64,000 nucleotides of DNA from Paracoccaceae bacterium. Lineage in GTDB: Bacteria; Pseudomonadota; Alphaproteobacteria; Rhodobacterales; Rhodobacteraceae. The notes under the pieces were generated by a model. The model was not told where the DNA came from and ran no database searches. It saw only the letters and a list, made by a program, of their open reading frames with translations. Positions 1 through 6,910 of this stretch are shown piece by piece. The position numbers were made by a program, and so were the translations under genes. Where the stretch lies: assembly GCA_011389685.1 (NCBI GenBank), contig JAABTV010000005.1:1-64000 (forward strand). Direction: 5' to 3'. Within the stretch, counting starts at the first letter, position 1. Every line of letters starts with the position of its first letter.

Positions 1-288
1 CCGGGCGATGTGGTGGCGGATCGGGGCTACGACGCCCGCGCGATCCTCGAGCTGATCGCCGCGCATGGCGGACGCGGCCACATCCCGACCCAGCGCGACC
101 GCAAGGTGCAACGCTCGGTCGATCCCGCGATCTATCGGCAGCGCAACCTCGTGGAGAGGTTCTTCAACAAGCTCAAACACTTCCGCAAGATCGCGACACG
201 CTACGAGAAATCCGCCCGCAACTATCTCGCTGCGGTGCTCATGGCTTGCTCCCGCCTCTGGGCAAGGCATTATGAGTCCGCATCCTAG
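1..288 (+). mobile_element. IS5-family transposase, C-terminal fragment (5' part outside window)
   Basis: The reading frame is open from base 1, so only the C-terminal end of a DDE transposase is visible. Numbering from the first in-frame GTG (base 10), the VADRGYD stretch carries what looks like the second catalytic Asp (D4). Y42, R45, E49 and K56 match the Y-(2)-R-(3)-E-(6)-K signature of the IS4/IS5 superfamily, E49 being the catalytic Glu. The HFRKIATRYEKSARNYLAAV-type ending is typical of the IS427-like group. The TAG stop (286-288) sits in a CTAG tetranucleotide that also contains the stop codon of the convergent bpt/ate gene. No sequence remains between the two genes for a separate right inverted repeat, so the IS end either overlaps the transposase 3' end or has been lost. 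Whether the element is intact cannot be seen here. Confidence 0.85.
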
Positions 289-1112
289 CGCCGGAACCGG
301 TCGCCGCGCATGTCGGGCAGCGAGATGTTGGCCACCTGTTCGGCGATCGGATCGGTCGAGAGCGGGTGGGTGTCGGCGGCATAGGCGCTTGGGTTTCGGA
401 CCGGCTCCCAGCTGCCGCCGCGATAGATCTCCAGCCCCGAGAACTTGGCCTTGTAGCCCATCTTGGGCGAGCCGGGCACCCAGTAGCCGAGATAGACGTA
501 GGGCAGGCCGGCCTCGCGGGCGATCTCGATATGGTCGAGGATGATATAAGTGCCGAGACTGTCGCGCGGGCGGCCCGGCTCGAAGAAGGAATAGACCATC
601 GAGAGCCCGTCATCGAGCACATCGGTCAGGCACACGGCGGTGAGCGCGCCGGTCTCGGCTTCGGCATATTCGATGACGCGGCTGCGGATCGGGGTTTCCT
701 CAATCATGGCGGCGAATTCGAACACGTCCATGTCGGCCATGCCGCCATCGGCGTGGCGGCTGTCGAGATAGCGGCGGAAGAGCTCGTATTGATCCTCGGT
801 CGCCCAGGGGCTGGTGGTGCGGCGTTCCAATGCGCGGTTGCGGCGCAGGGTGCGCTTCTGGCTTTTCGAGGGGGTGAAATCGGCCACCCGGATACGGGCC
901 GAGAGACAGGCCGCGCATTCGGCGCAGGAGGGGCGGTAGAGCACGTTCTGCGAGCGCCGGAACCCCTGCTTGGAGAGCGCGTCGTTGAGGCGCTCGGCAT
1001 TGTCGCCTTGCAGGGCGGTGAACAGTTTGCGCTCCATCCGGCCCTCGAGATAGGGGCAGGGCTGGGGCGCGGTCACGTAGAATTGCGGAGCGAGTGGGAG
1101 TGTATGGCGCAT
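285..1112 (-). CDS. bpt: Leucyl/arginyl-tRNA--protein transferase (Bpt/Ate family)
   Basis: A 275-residue protein of the ATE-fold aminoacyl-tRNA-protein transferases. In bacteria these add Leu to N-terminal Asp/Glu (Bpt) and so feed N-degron proteolysis; older annotations call them arginyltransferases (ate). The N-terminal half has the conserved cysteines C19 (CPYLEG) and C63/C66/C69 (PSCAECAAC). The C-terminal half has the GNAT-like block with [15 protein letters not shown] and the [15 protein letters not shown] motifs. The length is normal for the family. Its stop codon overlaps that of the convergent IS5 fragment by two bases, but the C-terminus does not look truncated. It is transcribed away from a 177-bp gap in which I see no clear signal. 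Which amino acid is transferred cannot be decided from the sequence. Confidence 0.9.
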   Translation of the reverse strand: MRHTLPLAPQFYVTAPQPCPYLEGRMERKLFTALQGDNAERLNDALSKQGFRRSQNVLYRPSCAECAACLSARIRVADFTPSKSQKRTLRRNRALERRTTSPWATEDQYELFRRYLDSRHADGGMADMDVFEFAAMIEETPIRSRVIEYAEAETGALTAVCLTDVLDDGLSMVYSFFEPGRPRDSLGTYIILDHIEIAREAGLPYVYLGYWVPGSPKMGYKAKFSGLEIYRGGSWEPVRNPSAYAADTHPLSTDPIAEQVANISLPDMRGDRFRR

Positions 1113-1289
1113 GTCGGTCAGATGTGGTGTGTCATCAGGACGATAACAACAGGTTCGCCGTTCTCCAAGCTTTGATTCAAATGTGACTTGTGGGGGAACG
1201 GGAAAATGCCGAGCGGCAATTGCCCTGCCACGCGCCGCACTCGCGGGCGGTTTGCGATGCTGGCTGTATCGGGTGTTTCCCGAAACGCT

Positions 1290-1763
1290 TCAATACCCGG
1301 CGCGGCGGTTGAGCGCGACGGTGCCGAGGAGTTTGTCGGTGAGCCCCTGTTTGCGCGCGTCGGTGAGCATGAGTGCGACCGAGATCACCTGGAGCGGGAA
1401 GAAGGTGATCGAGAGCATGAAGCCGAGCGTGTGCTGGAGCGCCAGCACCTGGTCGAGCGGGCGGCCGAGCCGGTCGCGCAGTTCGAGCGCGACGAGGCGC
1501 ATGCCCGGTGTCGCCGAGCCCTGGGTGATGGTCACCCAGCGATAGGCGAAATTCAGCAGCCACCACAGCGGCAGGATCAGGATCAGCGCCAGTCCGAGGC
1601 TGAGCAGGGCCACGATGACGGTCAGGGCGAGGATCAGCAGGGTATCGACGAAAAACGCGATGAGCCGTTTGAGCGGCACATCGGCGTAGAACTCGGGCTG
1701 GAACTGCGGGTCGGGCAGGTGCCAGTCGGGGGGAGGGTCGGGGATGTGGTCGCTCATCATCAT
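1290..1763 (-). CDS. RDD-family integral membrane protein
   Basis: A 157-residue protein with three hydrophobic segments (about 35-55, 57-74 and 112-131), preceded by a proline-rich cytoplasmic tail. The conserved Arg and Asp of the RDD family are in PLKRLIAFFVDTL (R33, D40), and the C-terminus has the LTDKLLGT motif. RDD proteins are poorly characterised small membrane proteins, some linked to ion transport, so no substrate can be assigned. Three consecutive ATG codons begin the frame (1763, 1760, 1757); no strong Shine-Dalgarno chooses between them. A strong terminator separates it from the upstream DUF2852 gene, so it is probably transcribed independently. Confidence 0.8.
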   Translation of the reverse strand: MMMSDHIPDPPPDWHLPDPQFQPEFYADVPLKRLIAFFVDTLLILALTVIVALLSLGLALILILPLWWLLNFAYRWVTITQGSATPGMRLVALELRDRLGRPLDQVLALQHTLGFMLSITFFPLQVISVALMLTDARKQGLTDKLLGTVALNRRAGY

Positions 1764-1788
1764 GATATGGGGTGAGGGGCCTTGATGG

Positions 1789-1818
1789 AAAAGAGCCGGC
1801 CCCCTGATCGGGGGCCGG
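1789..1818 (-). terminator. Intrinsic terminator of the DUF2852 gene
   Basis: A perfect 9-bp stem (CCGGCCCCC at 1796-1804 with GGGGGCCGG at 1810-1818, loop TGATC) lies 22 bp beyond the DUF2852 stop. Read on the minus strand it is followed by CTCTTTT. It lies before the RDD start, so it separates the two minus-strand genes. Confidence 0.8.
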
Positions 1819-1839
1819 GTGGTCGGTGTAGCGCGGGGG

Positions 1840-2298
1840 TCAGGCCTGTTGCCAGCCTTCGGGCCCGGTTTCGCGCCGGTCCTGCGGGGGTTCGCTGCTG
1901 CGGGCGCGGGCGGCGTCGCGGGCGCGGTCGTCCATGAACTGGTCGAACTCGGCCTTGTCCTTGGCGGCGCGCAGGCGTTCGAGAAAGCTCTCGAACTGTT
2001 TCTGCTCGTCTTCGAGGCGGCGCAGCGTGTCGTCCTTGTAGGCGTCGAAGGCGGAATTGCCCGAACTGCGATAGGCCGTGTGGTGGCCGCGTTGGCGGCG
2101 TTGTGCGCATCCTTTGAACATCTGTTTGCTCCATATCATGTAGGCGAGAAGGGCGAGGCCGATGGGCCAGAAAAGGATGAAGCCAAGCACCATGGCGGCG
2201 ATCCATGCGCCCTTGCCCTTGCTGTCGAGCCAATCCTCGGCCCGCCGGAGCCACGCGACCGGGGCGGGGGAGGATGTGCTGTGCGTTGCGGTTGTCAT
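1840..2298 (-). CDS. DUF2852 family membrane protein
   Basis: A 152-residue protein recognised as DUF2852, common in Rhodobacterales and of unknown function. One transmembrane segment (about 32-56, AWIAAMVLGFILFWPIGLAL) is followed by a basic stretch, then a predicted coiled-coil region (about 95-125, rich in E/K/R heptads), and a polar tail rich in Arg, Asp and Glu. It is probably an inner-membrane protein with its C-terminus in the cytoplasm (positive-inside rule). It is monocistronic, with a strong terminator directly downstream and a 356-bp gap with a repeat element upstream. Confidence 0.8.
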   Translation of the reverse strand: MTTATHSTSSPAPVAWLRRAEDWLDSKGKGAWIAAMVLGFILFWPIGLALLAYMIWSKQMFKGCAQRRQRGHHTAYRSSGNSAFDAYKDDTLRRLEDEQKQFESFLERLRAAKDKAEFDQFMDDRARDAARARSSEPPQDRRETGPEGWQQA

Positions 2299-2482
2299 GT
2301 CACTCTCCGTTTGTCGAACTCTTGTGTCGGGCGGGTGATGTTAATGCCTTTCACATCTCCAATGTCGGGGCTGTGGGCGGGTTTGGCAAGGGTGTATGTG
2401 AATGTTTTTTACATTATCTTGGAAAATGATTTTATATCAAGATATTGTATCATACTTGCGTATCGCCTTTGAGCCAGTTCAC

Positions 2483-2651
2483 TCGCCCGGAACGGCGGCA
2501 AAGCCGCCCGGTCAGCACCTGGCCGCCCCCCGGCCGGGTGCTTTCGAGGGGTTGCGCATCGCTTCGGGTGCGGGATGACGTTGCAAGATAAACTGCCCTG
2601 CGCTGATGTCGTGAGCACCCGACCGCGGCCGTGTGCTGCCCTTGCGTAGGG
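2483..2651. repeat. Dispersed TIR-type repeat, copy 1 (shorter form)
   Basis: This stretch aligns with 14312-14506 over almost its whole length. Shared blocks include CGGCAAAGCCGCCCG, GGGTTGCGCATCGCTTC, GATGACGTTGCAAGATAAAC (2575-2594), GAGCACCCGACCGCGGCC and TGTGCTGCCC. Imperfect terminal inverted repeats bound the core (about 2510-2526 and 2624-2640). Relative to copy 2 it lacks an internal segment of about 25 bp that includes a GGCACGCC-type hairpin. It sits in the gap between DUF2852 and ybaK, right after the ybaK stop. The rest of the gap (2299-2482) is AT-richer and shows no gene. Confidence 0.85.
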
Positions 2652-2654
2652 AAC

Positions 2655-3116
2655 TCAAAGGGTAAAATCCGCAACCTGCGCGCCCGACATGGTTTCGAGA
2701 TCGCGGGGCGGGATCGAAAACACGTGGCGCGGCGTGCCGGCGGCGGCCCAGACGGTTTCGAACTCGAGCAGGCGGGGATCGAGAAAGGCGCGGATCGGGT
2801 TGAGATGCCCGATCGGCGCGACCCCGCCGATGGCAAAGCCGGTCTGTTCGCGGATGAGGGCCGCATCGGCCTTGCCCAGGTCTTCGCCGGCCAGCGCGGT
2901 GGCGCGGGCATGATCGACCTGATTGCCGCCGGCGGTGATGAAGAGCACCACGCGGCCCGAGGTTGCGCCGCGAAAGATGATCGACTTGGCGATCTGGTCG
3001 ACATGGCAGCCGACCGCATCGGCGGCCATCTGCGCGGTGCGGCACTCGCCGGCCTCGACGATCTCGGCGGCATGTCCGTCGAGCGCGGCGCGAACGCGTT
3101 TGAGGGATTTCGACAT
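2655..3116 (-). CDS. YbaK/EbsC-type aminoacyl-tRNA deacylase
   Basis: A 153-residue single-domain YbaK/ProX protein. These proteins act in trans to hydrolyse mischarged tRNAs such as Cys-tRNA(Pro) or Ala-tRNA(Pro). The conserved lysine is present in QIAKSIIF (K44), and the GFAIGGVAPIGH motif of the substrate pocket follows. The start at 3116 (MSKSLKRV) matches family N-termini; an upstream in-frame ATG at 3185 would add a low-complexity extension without homology and is rejected. It is divergent from glnE. The precise mischarged substrate cannot be inferred. Confidence 0.85.
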   Translation of the reverse strand: MSKSLKRVRAALDGHAAEIVEAGECRTAQMAADAVGCHVDQIAKSIIFRGATSGRVVLFITAGGNQVDHARATALAGEDLGKADAALIREQTGFAIGGVAPIGHLNPIRAFLDPRLLEFETVWAAAGTPRHVFSIPPRDLETMSGAQVADFTL

Positions 3117-3140
3117 TGTGCGGTCCGTTGACAGGGGGAT

Positions 3141-3160
3141 GGTGGGTTTGAAAACCCACC
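3141..3160. repeat. Short palindrome between ybaK and glnE
   Basis: GGTGGGTTT and AAACCCACC form a perfect 9-bp inverted repeat around a 2-nt centre, followed by CCTACG. Lying in the divergent promoter region it cannot be a terminator for either neighbour. Similar GGTGGGTTT/AAACCCACCCTAC motifs recur in intergenic DNA of many proteobacteria (general recollection, not checked). Confidence 0.55.
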
Positions 3161-3233
3161 CTACGGCGCCGGGTGGCGAATGCAATGGGCCAAGTCATTG
3201 ACGACATTCGACGGACCGCGCAAAGCTGGCGCC

Positions 3234-6029
3234 ATGAGTTTCGCATCCCGCATCACCCGCCTGCCGATTGGCTTTGACCCGGATCGTGGCGCGGAGGCGC
3301 GGGCGCTGGTGCCGGGGGTCGGGGGCGATCTGGCCGCCCTGATCGAGGGGGCGGGCGGGTGCAGCCCCTATCTGGGCGGTCTGCTGGAGAAGGAGCGCGA
3401 CTGGCTGGAAGGGGCACTGGACGATCCCGAAGCGGCGCTGGCGGTGGAGTTTTCCCGGCTGGGCGAGGTCGGGCCGGGCGATCTGGGCAGGGAGCTGCGC
3501 CGGACCAAGCGACGGGTGGCGCTGCTCACCGGGCTGGCCGATCTGGGCGGTGTCTGGGCGCTGGAAGAGGTGACCGGCGCGCTTACGCGGTTTGCCGATC
3601 TGGCGGTGCAATTGGCGATGCGCGCCGCACTTGAGCCCGAGATAAGGCGTGGCAAGCTGCCCGGCATGGGCGAGGAAGATCTTGAGACCTGCGCGGGCTG
3701 GGTGGCGCTGGCGATGGGCAAGATGGGGGCGGGGGAGTTGAACTATTCCTCGGATATCGACCTTATCTGCCTGTTCGACGAGAGCCGCTTCGAGCGCGAC
3801 GATTACATGGAGGCGCGGGCGGGGTTCGTGCGCGCGACGCGCAAGATGGCGGCGATGCTGTCGGACATGACCGGCGAGGGCTATGTGTTTCGCACCGATC
3901 TGCGGCTGCGCCCCGATCCCAGCGTCACGCCGGTCTGCATCGCCATGGCCGCCGCCGAGACCTATTACGAGAGCTTGGGCCGCACCTGGGAGCGCGCGGC
4001 CTATATCAAGGCGCGCCCTGCGGCAGGCGACATCGCGGCGGGGGAGCGGTTCCTGGAGATTTTGCGCCCGTTCGTGTGGCGCAAGCATCTCGATTTCGCG
4101 GCCATCCAGGACGCCCATGACATGCGGCTGCGCATTCGCGAGCACAAGGGGCTGGGCGGCAAGCTGGTGCTGCCGGGCCATGACATGAAGCTGGGCCGGG
4201 GCGGCATTCGCGAGATCGAGTTCTTTACCCAGACGCGGCAGATCATCGCCGGCGGGCGCGACCGCGATCTGCGGGTGCGCGGCACGGTCGAGGGGCTGCT
4301 TGTGCTGGCCGAAAAGGGCTGGGTGCCGGAGGCGGCGGCCGAGACGCTGGCGGCGCATTACCGGGCGCATCGCGAGATCGAGCACCGCATCCAGATGGTC
4401 AACGATGCCCAGACCCACCGCCTGCCGACCGTCGAGGACGGGATCGCGCGGATCGCGGCGATGTCCGGGCAGACGCAGGCCGAGTTCGAGGCGGCGCTGC
4501 GCGCGCGCATCGACGAGGTGCATGAGTTGATCGAGAGTTTCTTTGCGCCCGGTGAGGGTGGCGCGGCCCCCGCGCCGGAGCCGCTGGCCGATCATCCGGT
4601 GGTGTCGCGCTGGACCACCTATCCGGCGTTGCGTTCGGAGCGGGCGGTGACGATCTTCAACCGGTTGCGCCCCGAGATCCTGCGCAAGTTGCAGGACACC
4701 GCCCAGCCCGAGGATGCGCTGATCGCCTTTGACGGGTTCCTTGCGGGGCTGCCCGCGGGGGTGCAGGTCTTCTCGCTGTTCGAGGCCAATCCGCAACTGA
4801 TCGACCTGCTGGTCGATATCGTCGGCACGTCGCCGGCGCTGGCGCGGCACCTGTCGCGCAATGCAGGCGTGTTCGATGCGGTGATCGGGGGCGATTTCTT
4901 TGCCGACTGGCCGGGGGCGGCGGCGCTGACCGAGGAGTTGGGCGCGCGGCTGGAGGGCGAGGCGGATTACGAGCGCAAGCTTGATTTCGCGCGGCGCTGG
5001 GCCAAGGAATGGCATTTCCGCATCGGTGTGCATCACCTGCGCGGGCTGATCGATGCCGGGGAGGCCGGGCGGCACTATGCCGACCTTGCCGGGGCGTCGC
5101 TGGCGGCCCTCTGGCCTGAGGTGGTGGCGCAGTTTGCGCAAAAGCACGGCGACCCGCCCGGGCGGGGGGCCTGTGTTCTGGGAATGGGGAGCCTTGGTGC
5201 GGCGCGGCTGAATGCGGGGTCCGATCTGGACCTGATCGTGATTTACGACCCGGACGGCGTCGAGATGTCGGAGGGGCGGCGCCCGCTGGCGGCGCGGCCC
5301 TATTACGCGCGCCTCACGCAGGCGCTGATCACGGCAGTGACGGCGCCGATGGCCGAGGGGCGGCTTTACGAGGTCGACATGCGGCTGCGCCCGTCGGGCA
5401 ACCAGGGCCCGGTGGCGACCAGCTGGGAGGCGTTTCGCGCCTATCAGAGCAACGAGGCCTGGGTCTGGGAGCACATGGCGCTGACCCGGGCGCGGGTGGT
5501 GGCCGGCGAGCCCGGGCTTGGCGCGGATGTGGAGGCGTTCCGCTGCGCGGTTCTGGCCGAGAAGTCGGGCGACCGGGCCGGGATCCTGCGCGAGTTGGCC
5601 CGGATGCGGGCGCGGATCGCAGCGGCCAAGGCGCCAGAGGGCCCGTGGGAGGCCAAGATCGGCCCGGGGCGGATGCAGGATATCGAACTGGTGGCGCAGG
5701 CCGGGGCGTTGATGGGGGCGGTGCCGGGGCGGTCGGTGGCCGAGGGGTTGGAGGCTGCTGTCGCAAGTGGCTGGTTGAGTGACGCGGATCGCGCAGCATT
5801 GGAGGCGTCTTATACGCTTTGCTGGCAGGTGCAGGCGGTGTCGAAACTGCTGAGCGACAAGCCGTTGCGGCCCGACGCGCTGGGCGGCGGGGGCGCGGCG
5901 ATGCTGATGCGGGAGACCGGGATGGACAGGCTGGACGATCTCGGCGCGCGGCTGGCCGAACTGGCCGGGCGCGCCGAGACGGTGATCGAGGCGGCGATCG
6001 CGTGCGAGTCCGAGGAGAAGAACGGGTGA
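3234..6029 (+). CDS. glnE: Bifunctional glutamine synthetase adenylyltransferase / adenylyl-removing enzyme
   Basis: A 931-residue protein that switches glutamine synthetase by adenylylation and deadenylylation in response to PII. It has the duplicated nucleotidyltransferase architecture. The N-terminal (adenylyl-removing) domain has the G-x-LNYSSDIDL motif at about 163-177. The C-terminal (adenylyl-transferring) domain has GMGSLGAARLNAGSDLDL at about 650-668. All metal-binding Asp pairs are present. A helical linker (about 420-560) joins them. The start is placed at 3234 (MSFASRITRLPIGFDPD), which matches homologues; an ATG at 3180 would extend it without support. The 3' end overlaps the next small gene by 4 bp. 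Confidence 0.93.
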   Translation: MSFASRITRLPIGFDPDRGAEARALVPGVGGDLAALIEGAGGCSPYLGGLLEKERDWLEGALDDPEAALAVEFSRLGEVGPGDLGRELRRTKRRVALLTGLADLGGVWALEEVTGALTRFADLAVQLAMRAALEPEIRRGKLPGMGEEDLETCAGWVALAMGKMGAGELNYSSDIDLICLFDESRFERDDYMEARAGFVRATRKMAAMLSDMTGEGYVFRTDLRLRPDPSVTPVCIAMAAAETYYESLGRTWERAAYIKARPAAGDIAAGERFLEILRPFVWRKHLDFAAIQDAHDMRLRIREHKGLGGKLVLPGHDMKLGRGGIREIEFFTQTRQIIAGGRDRDLRVRGTVEGLLVLAEKGWVPEAAAETLAAHYRAHREIEHRIQMVNDAQTHRLPTVEDGIARIAAMSGQTQAEFEAALRARIDEVHELIESFFAPGEGGAAPAPEPLADHPVVSRWTTYPALRSERAVTIFNRLRPEILRKLQDTAQPEDALIAFDGFLAGLPAGVQVFSLFEANPQLIDLLVDIVGTSPALARHLSRNAGVFDAVIGGDFFADWPGAAALTEELGARLEGEADYERKLDFARRWAKEWHFRIGVHHLRGLIDAGEAGRHYADLAGASLAALWPEVVAQFAQKHGDPPGRGACVLGMGSLGAARLNAGSDLDLIVIYDPDGVEMSEGRRPLAARPYYARLTQALITAVTAPMAEGRLYEVDMRLRPSGNQGPVATSWEAFRAYQSNEAWVWEHMALTRARVVAGEPGLGADVEAFRCAVLAEKSGDRAGILRELARMRARIAAAKAPEGPWEAKIGPGRMQDIELVAQAGALMGAVPGRSVAEGLEAAVASGWLSDADRAALEASYTLCWQVQAVSKLLSDKPLRPDALGGGGAAMLMRETGMDRLDDLGARLAELAGRAETVIEAAIACESEEKNG

Positions 6030-6292
6030 AAGGTGACAGGTTCGACCCCAAGGGGCTGATATTCGAATCCTACCGGATCGAGGGCATCCAAATGGCCGAA
6101 TGCCGGACGATCTTCCTCGACTGGGCATTGAGCCTGCCCGAGGATCTCGAAGCCGGCGAGGCGATTGCCGTGCTGATCGAGCGATATGGTGCGGAGCGGG
6201 ACCACCCGATGACGCAGGTGCTGCGCGAGGGGCTGGGGCAGGCGCGCCGCACCGGGCGGCGCGGTGGGCGCCGGGGGCGGTCGGGAGGCTGA
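6026..6292 (+). CDS. Conserved small protein coupled to glnE
   Basis: An 88-residue ORF starting at a GTG that overlaps the glnE stop in a GTGA junction, suggesting translational coupling. The N-terminal 65 residues are well formed (FDPKGLIFESYRIEG, AECRTIFLDWALSLP, HPMTQVLREGL) and predicted helical. The C-terminus is Arg/Gly-rich. I recall similar small ORFs in Rhodobacterales but no named domain. The Arg/Gly tail could be nucleic-acid-binding, which is inference only. A tandem 12-bp repeat (6284-6295 and 6296-6307) straddles its stop codon. Confidence 0.65.
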   Translation: MKGDRFDPKGLIFESYRIEGIQMAECRTIFLDWALSLPEDLEAGEAIAVLIERYGAERDHPMTQVLREGLGQARRTGRRGGRRGRSGG

Positions 6293-6652
6293 ACCGGAGG
6301 CTGAACCGGGGTGCGGGAACCGGCGGGCGGAGGGGGCGAAAGAATCGCCCCGGCGCTATTGCGATGCAGCTTTGCGTGTCGTTTTCGTGACACCCGATTC
6401 CGATCAGGAAAAAACTTTCGTCACCCCCGAGTGGTGGTGCCCGGGCGCAGCCTTTTGGGCCTGCCGGGGTGGGGTGACCTTCAATTCCGAGCGGTAAAGG
6501 TGCGGAAATCAAGCCGTTTCGCGAACCGGCCATGGCGGGCCTTTTCGCGCCCGTCCATCGACTCGCCCTGTGGATGAATCACCCGGGTTTTGCCGATCCG
6601 GCGTCGCTGTCACGGTCAACCGCAAAATCGGCCAGTTTTGAAAATAAAGCAG
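6293..6652. other. Gene-free stretch upstream of the nrdJ promoter
   Basis: No ORF here looks real. It holds the second half of a 12-bp tandem repeat, a 7-bp hairpin (GGGGCGA/TCGCCCC near 6334-6352) without a T-run that could end glnE transcription, and TGTGGATGA at 6569-6577, one base off a DnaA box (complement TCATCCACA against TTATCCACA). Confidence 0.4.
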
Positions 6653-6717
6653 TTGACCTTCGGGGGCTCCCTACGCCAGTTTGTGTAGGCCGGTCGGGAG
6701 GACACAACATATAGTGG
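6653..6717 (+). promoter_or_regulatory. nrdJ promoter region with a pair of NrdR-type boxes
   Basis: ACACAACATATAGTGG (6702-6717) closely matches the NrdR palindrome (ACACWATATWTWGTGT-like). A weaker partner, CTACGCCAGTTTGTGT (6671-6686), begins exactly 31 bp upstream, which is the three-helical-turn spacing usual for NrdR box pairs. A -35-like TTGACC is at 6653-6658; the -10 is not clear (CAGTTT at 6677-6682 would be 18 bp away and overlap box 1). NrdR-ATP repression of the reductase fits the downstream gene. The leader to the start codon is about 190 nt and shows no cobalamin-riboswitch B12 box. Confidence 0.6.
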
Positions 6718-6910
6718 CCCTCGAGGGACAGGCAGGGAAAAAAGAACAGTCGGACCCTGGTCGCAGAACATGCGGGCCGATACCGCCTTCGGCGCGGGAT
6801 GCGGGTCGTTGGGATCTGAGCTTGCCCTGTCACATCCTGAGAACGGCGCGCTCTCTCGCATCTGCGGCGGGCGGAACGGGGACTGGAAGCTGAAAATTCA
6901 TGGGGCAGCA

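Noticed and set aside
3195-6533. 1112-codon open frame antisense to glnE
   Set aside because: High-GC shadow frame: Arg/Pro/His-rich with no domain, and the sense strand is clearly glnE. The same applies to long minus-strand frames opposite nrdJ (6830-9484), GTA g15 (24849-27203), soxA (57468-59303) and dctD (60755-62668).
6718-6910. Adenosylcobalamin riboswitch in front of nrdJ
   Set aside because: I looked for the B12 box and the conserved GCCACTG-type core and found neither.
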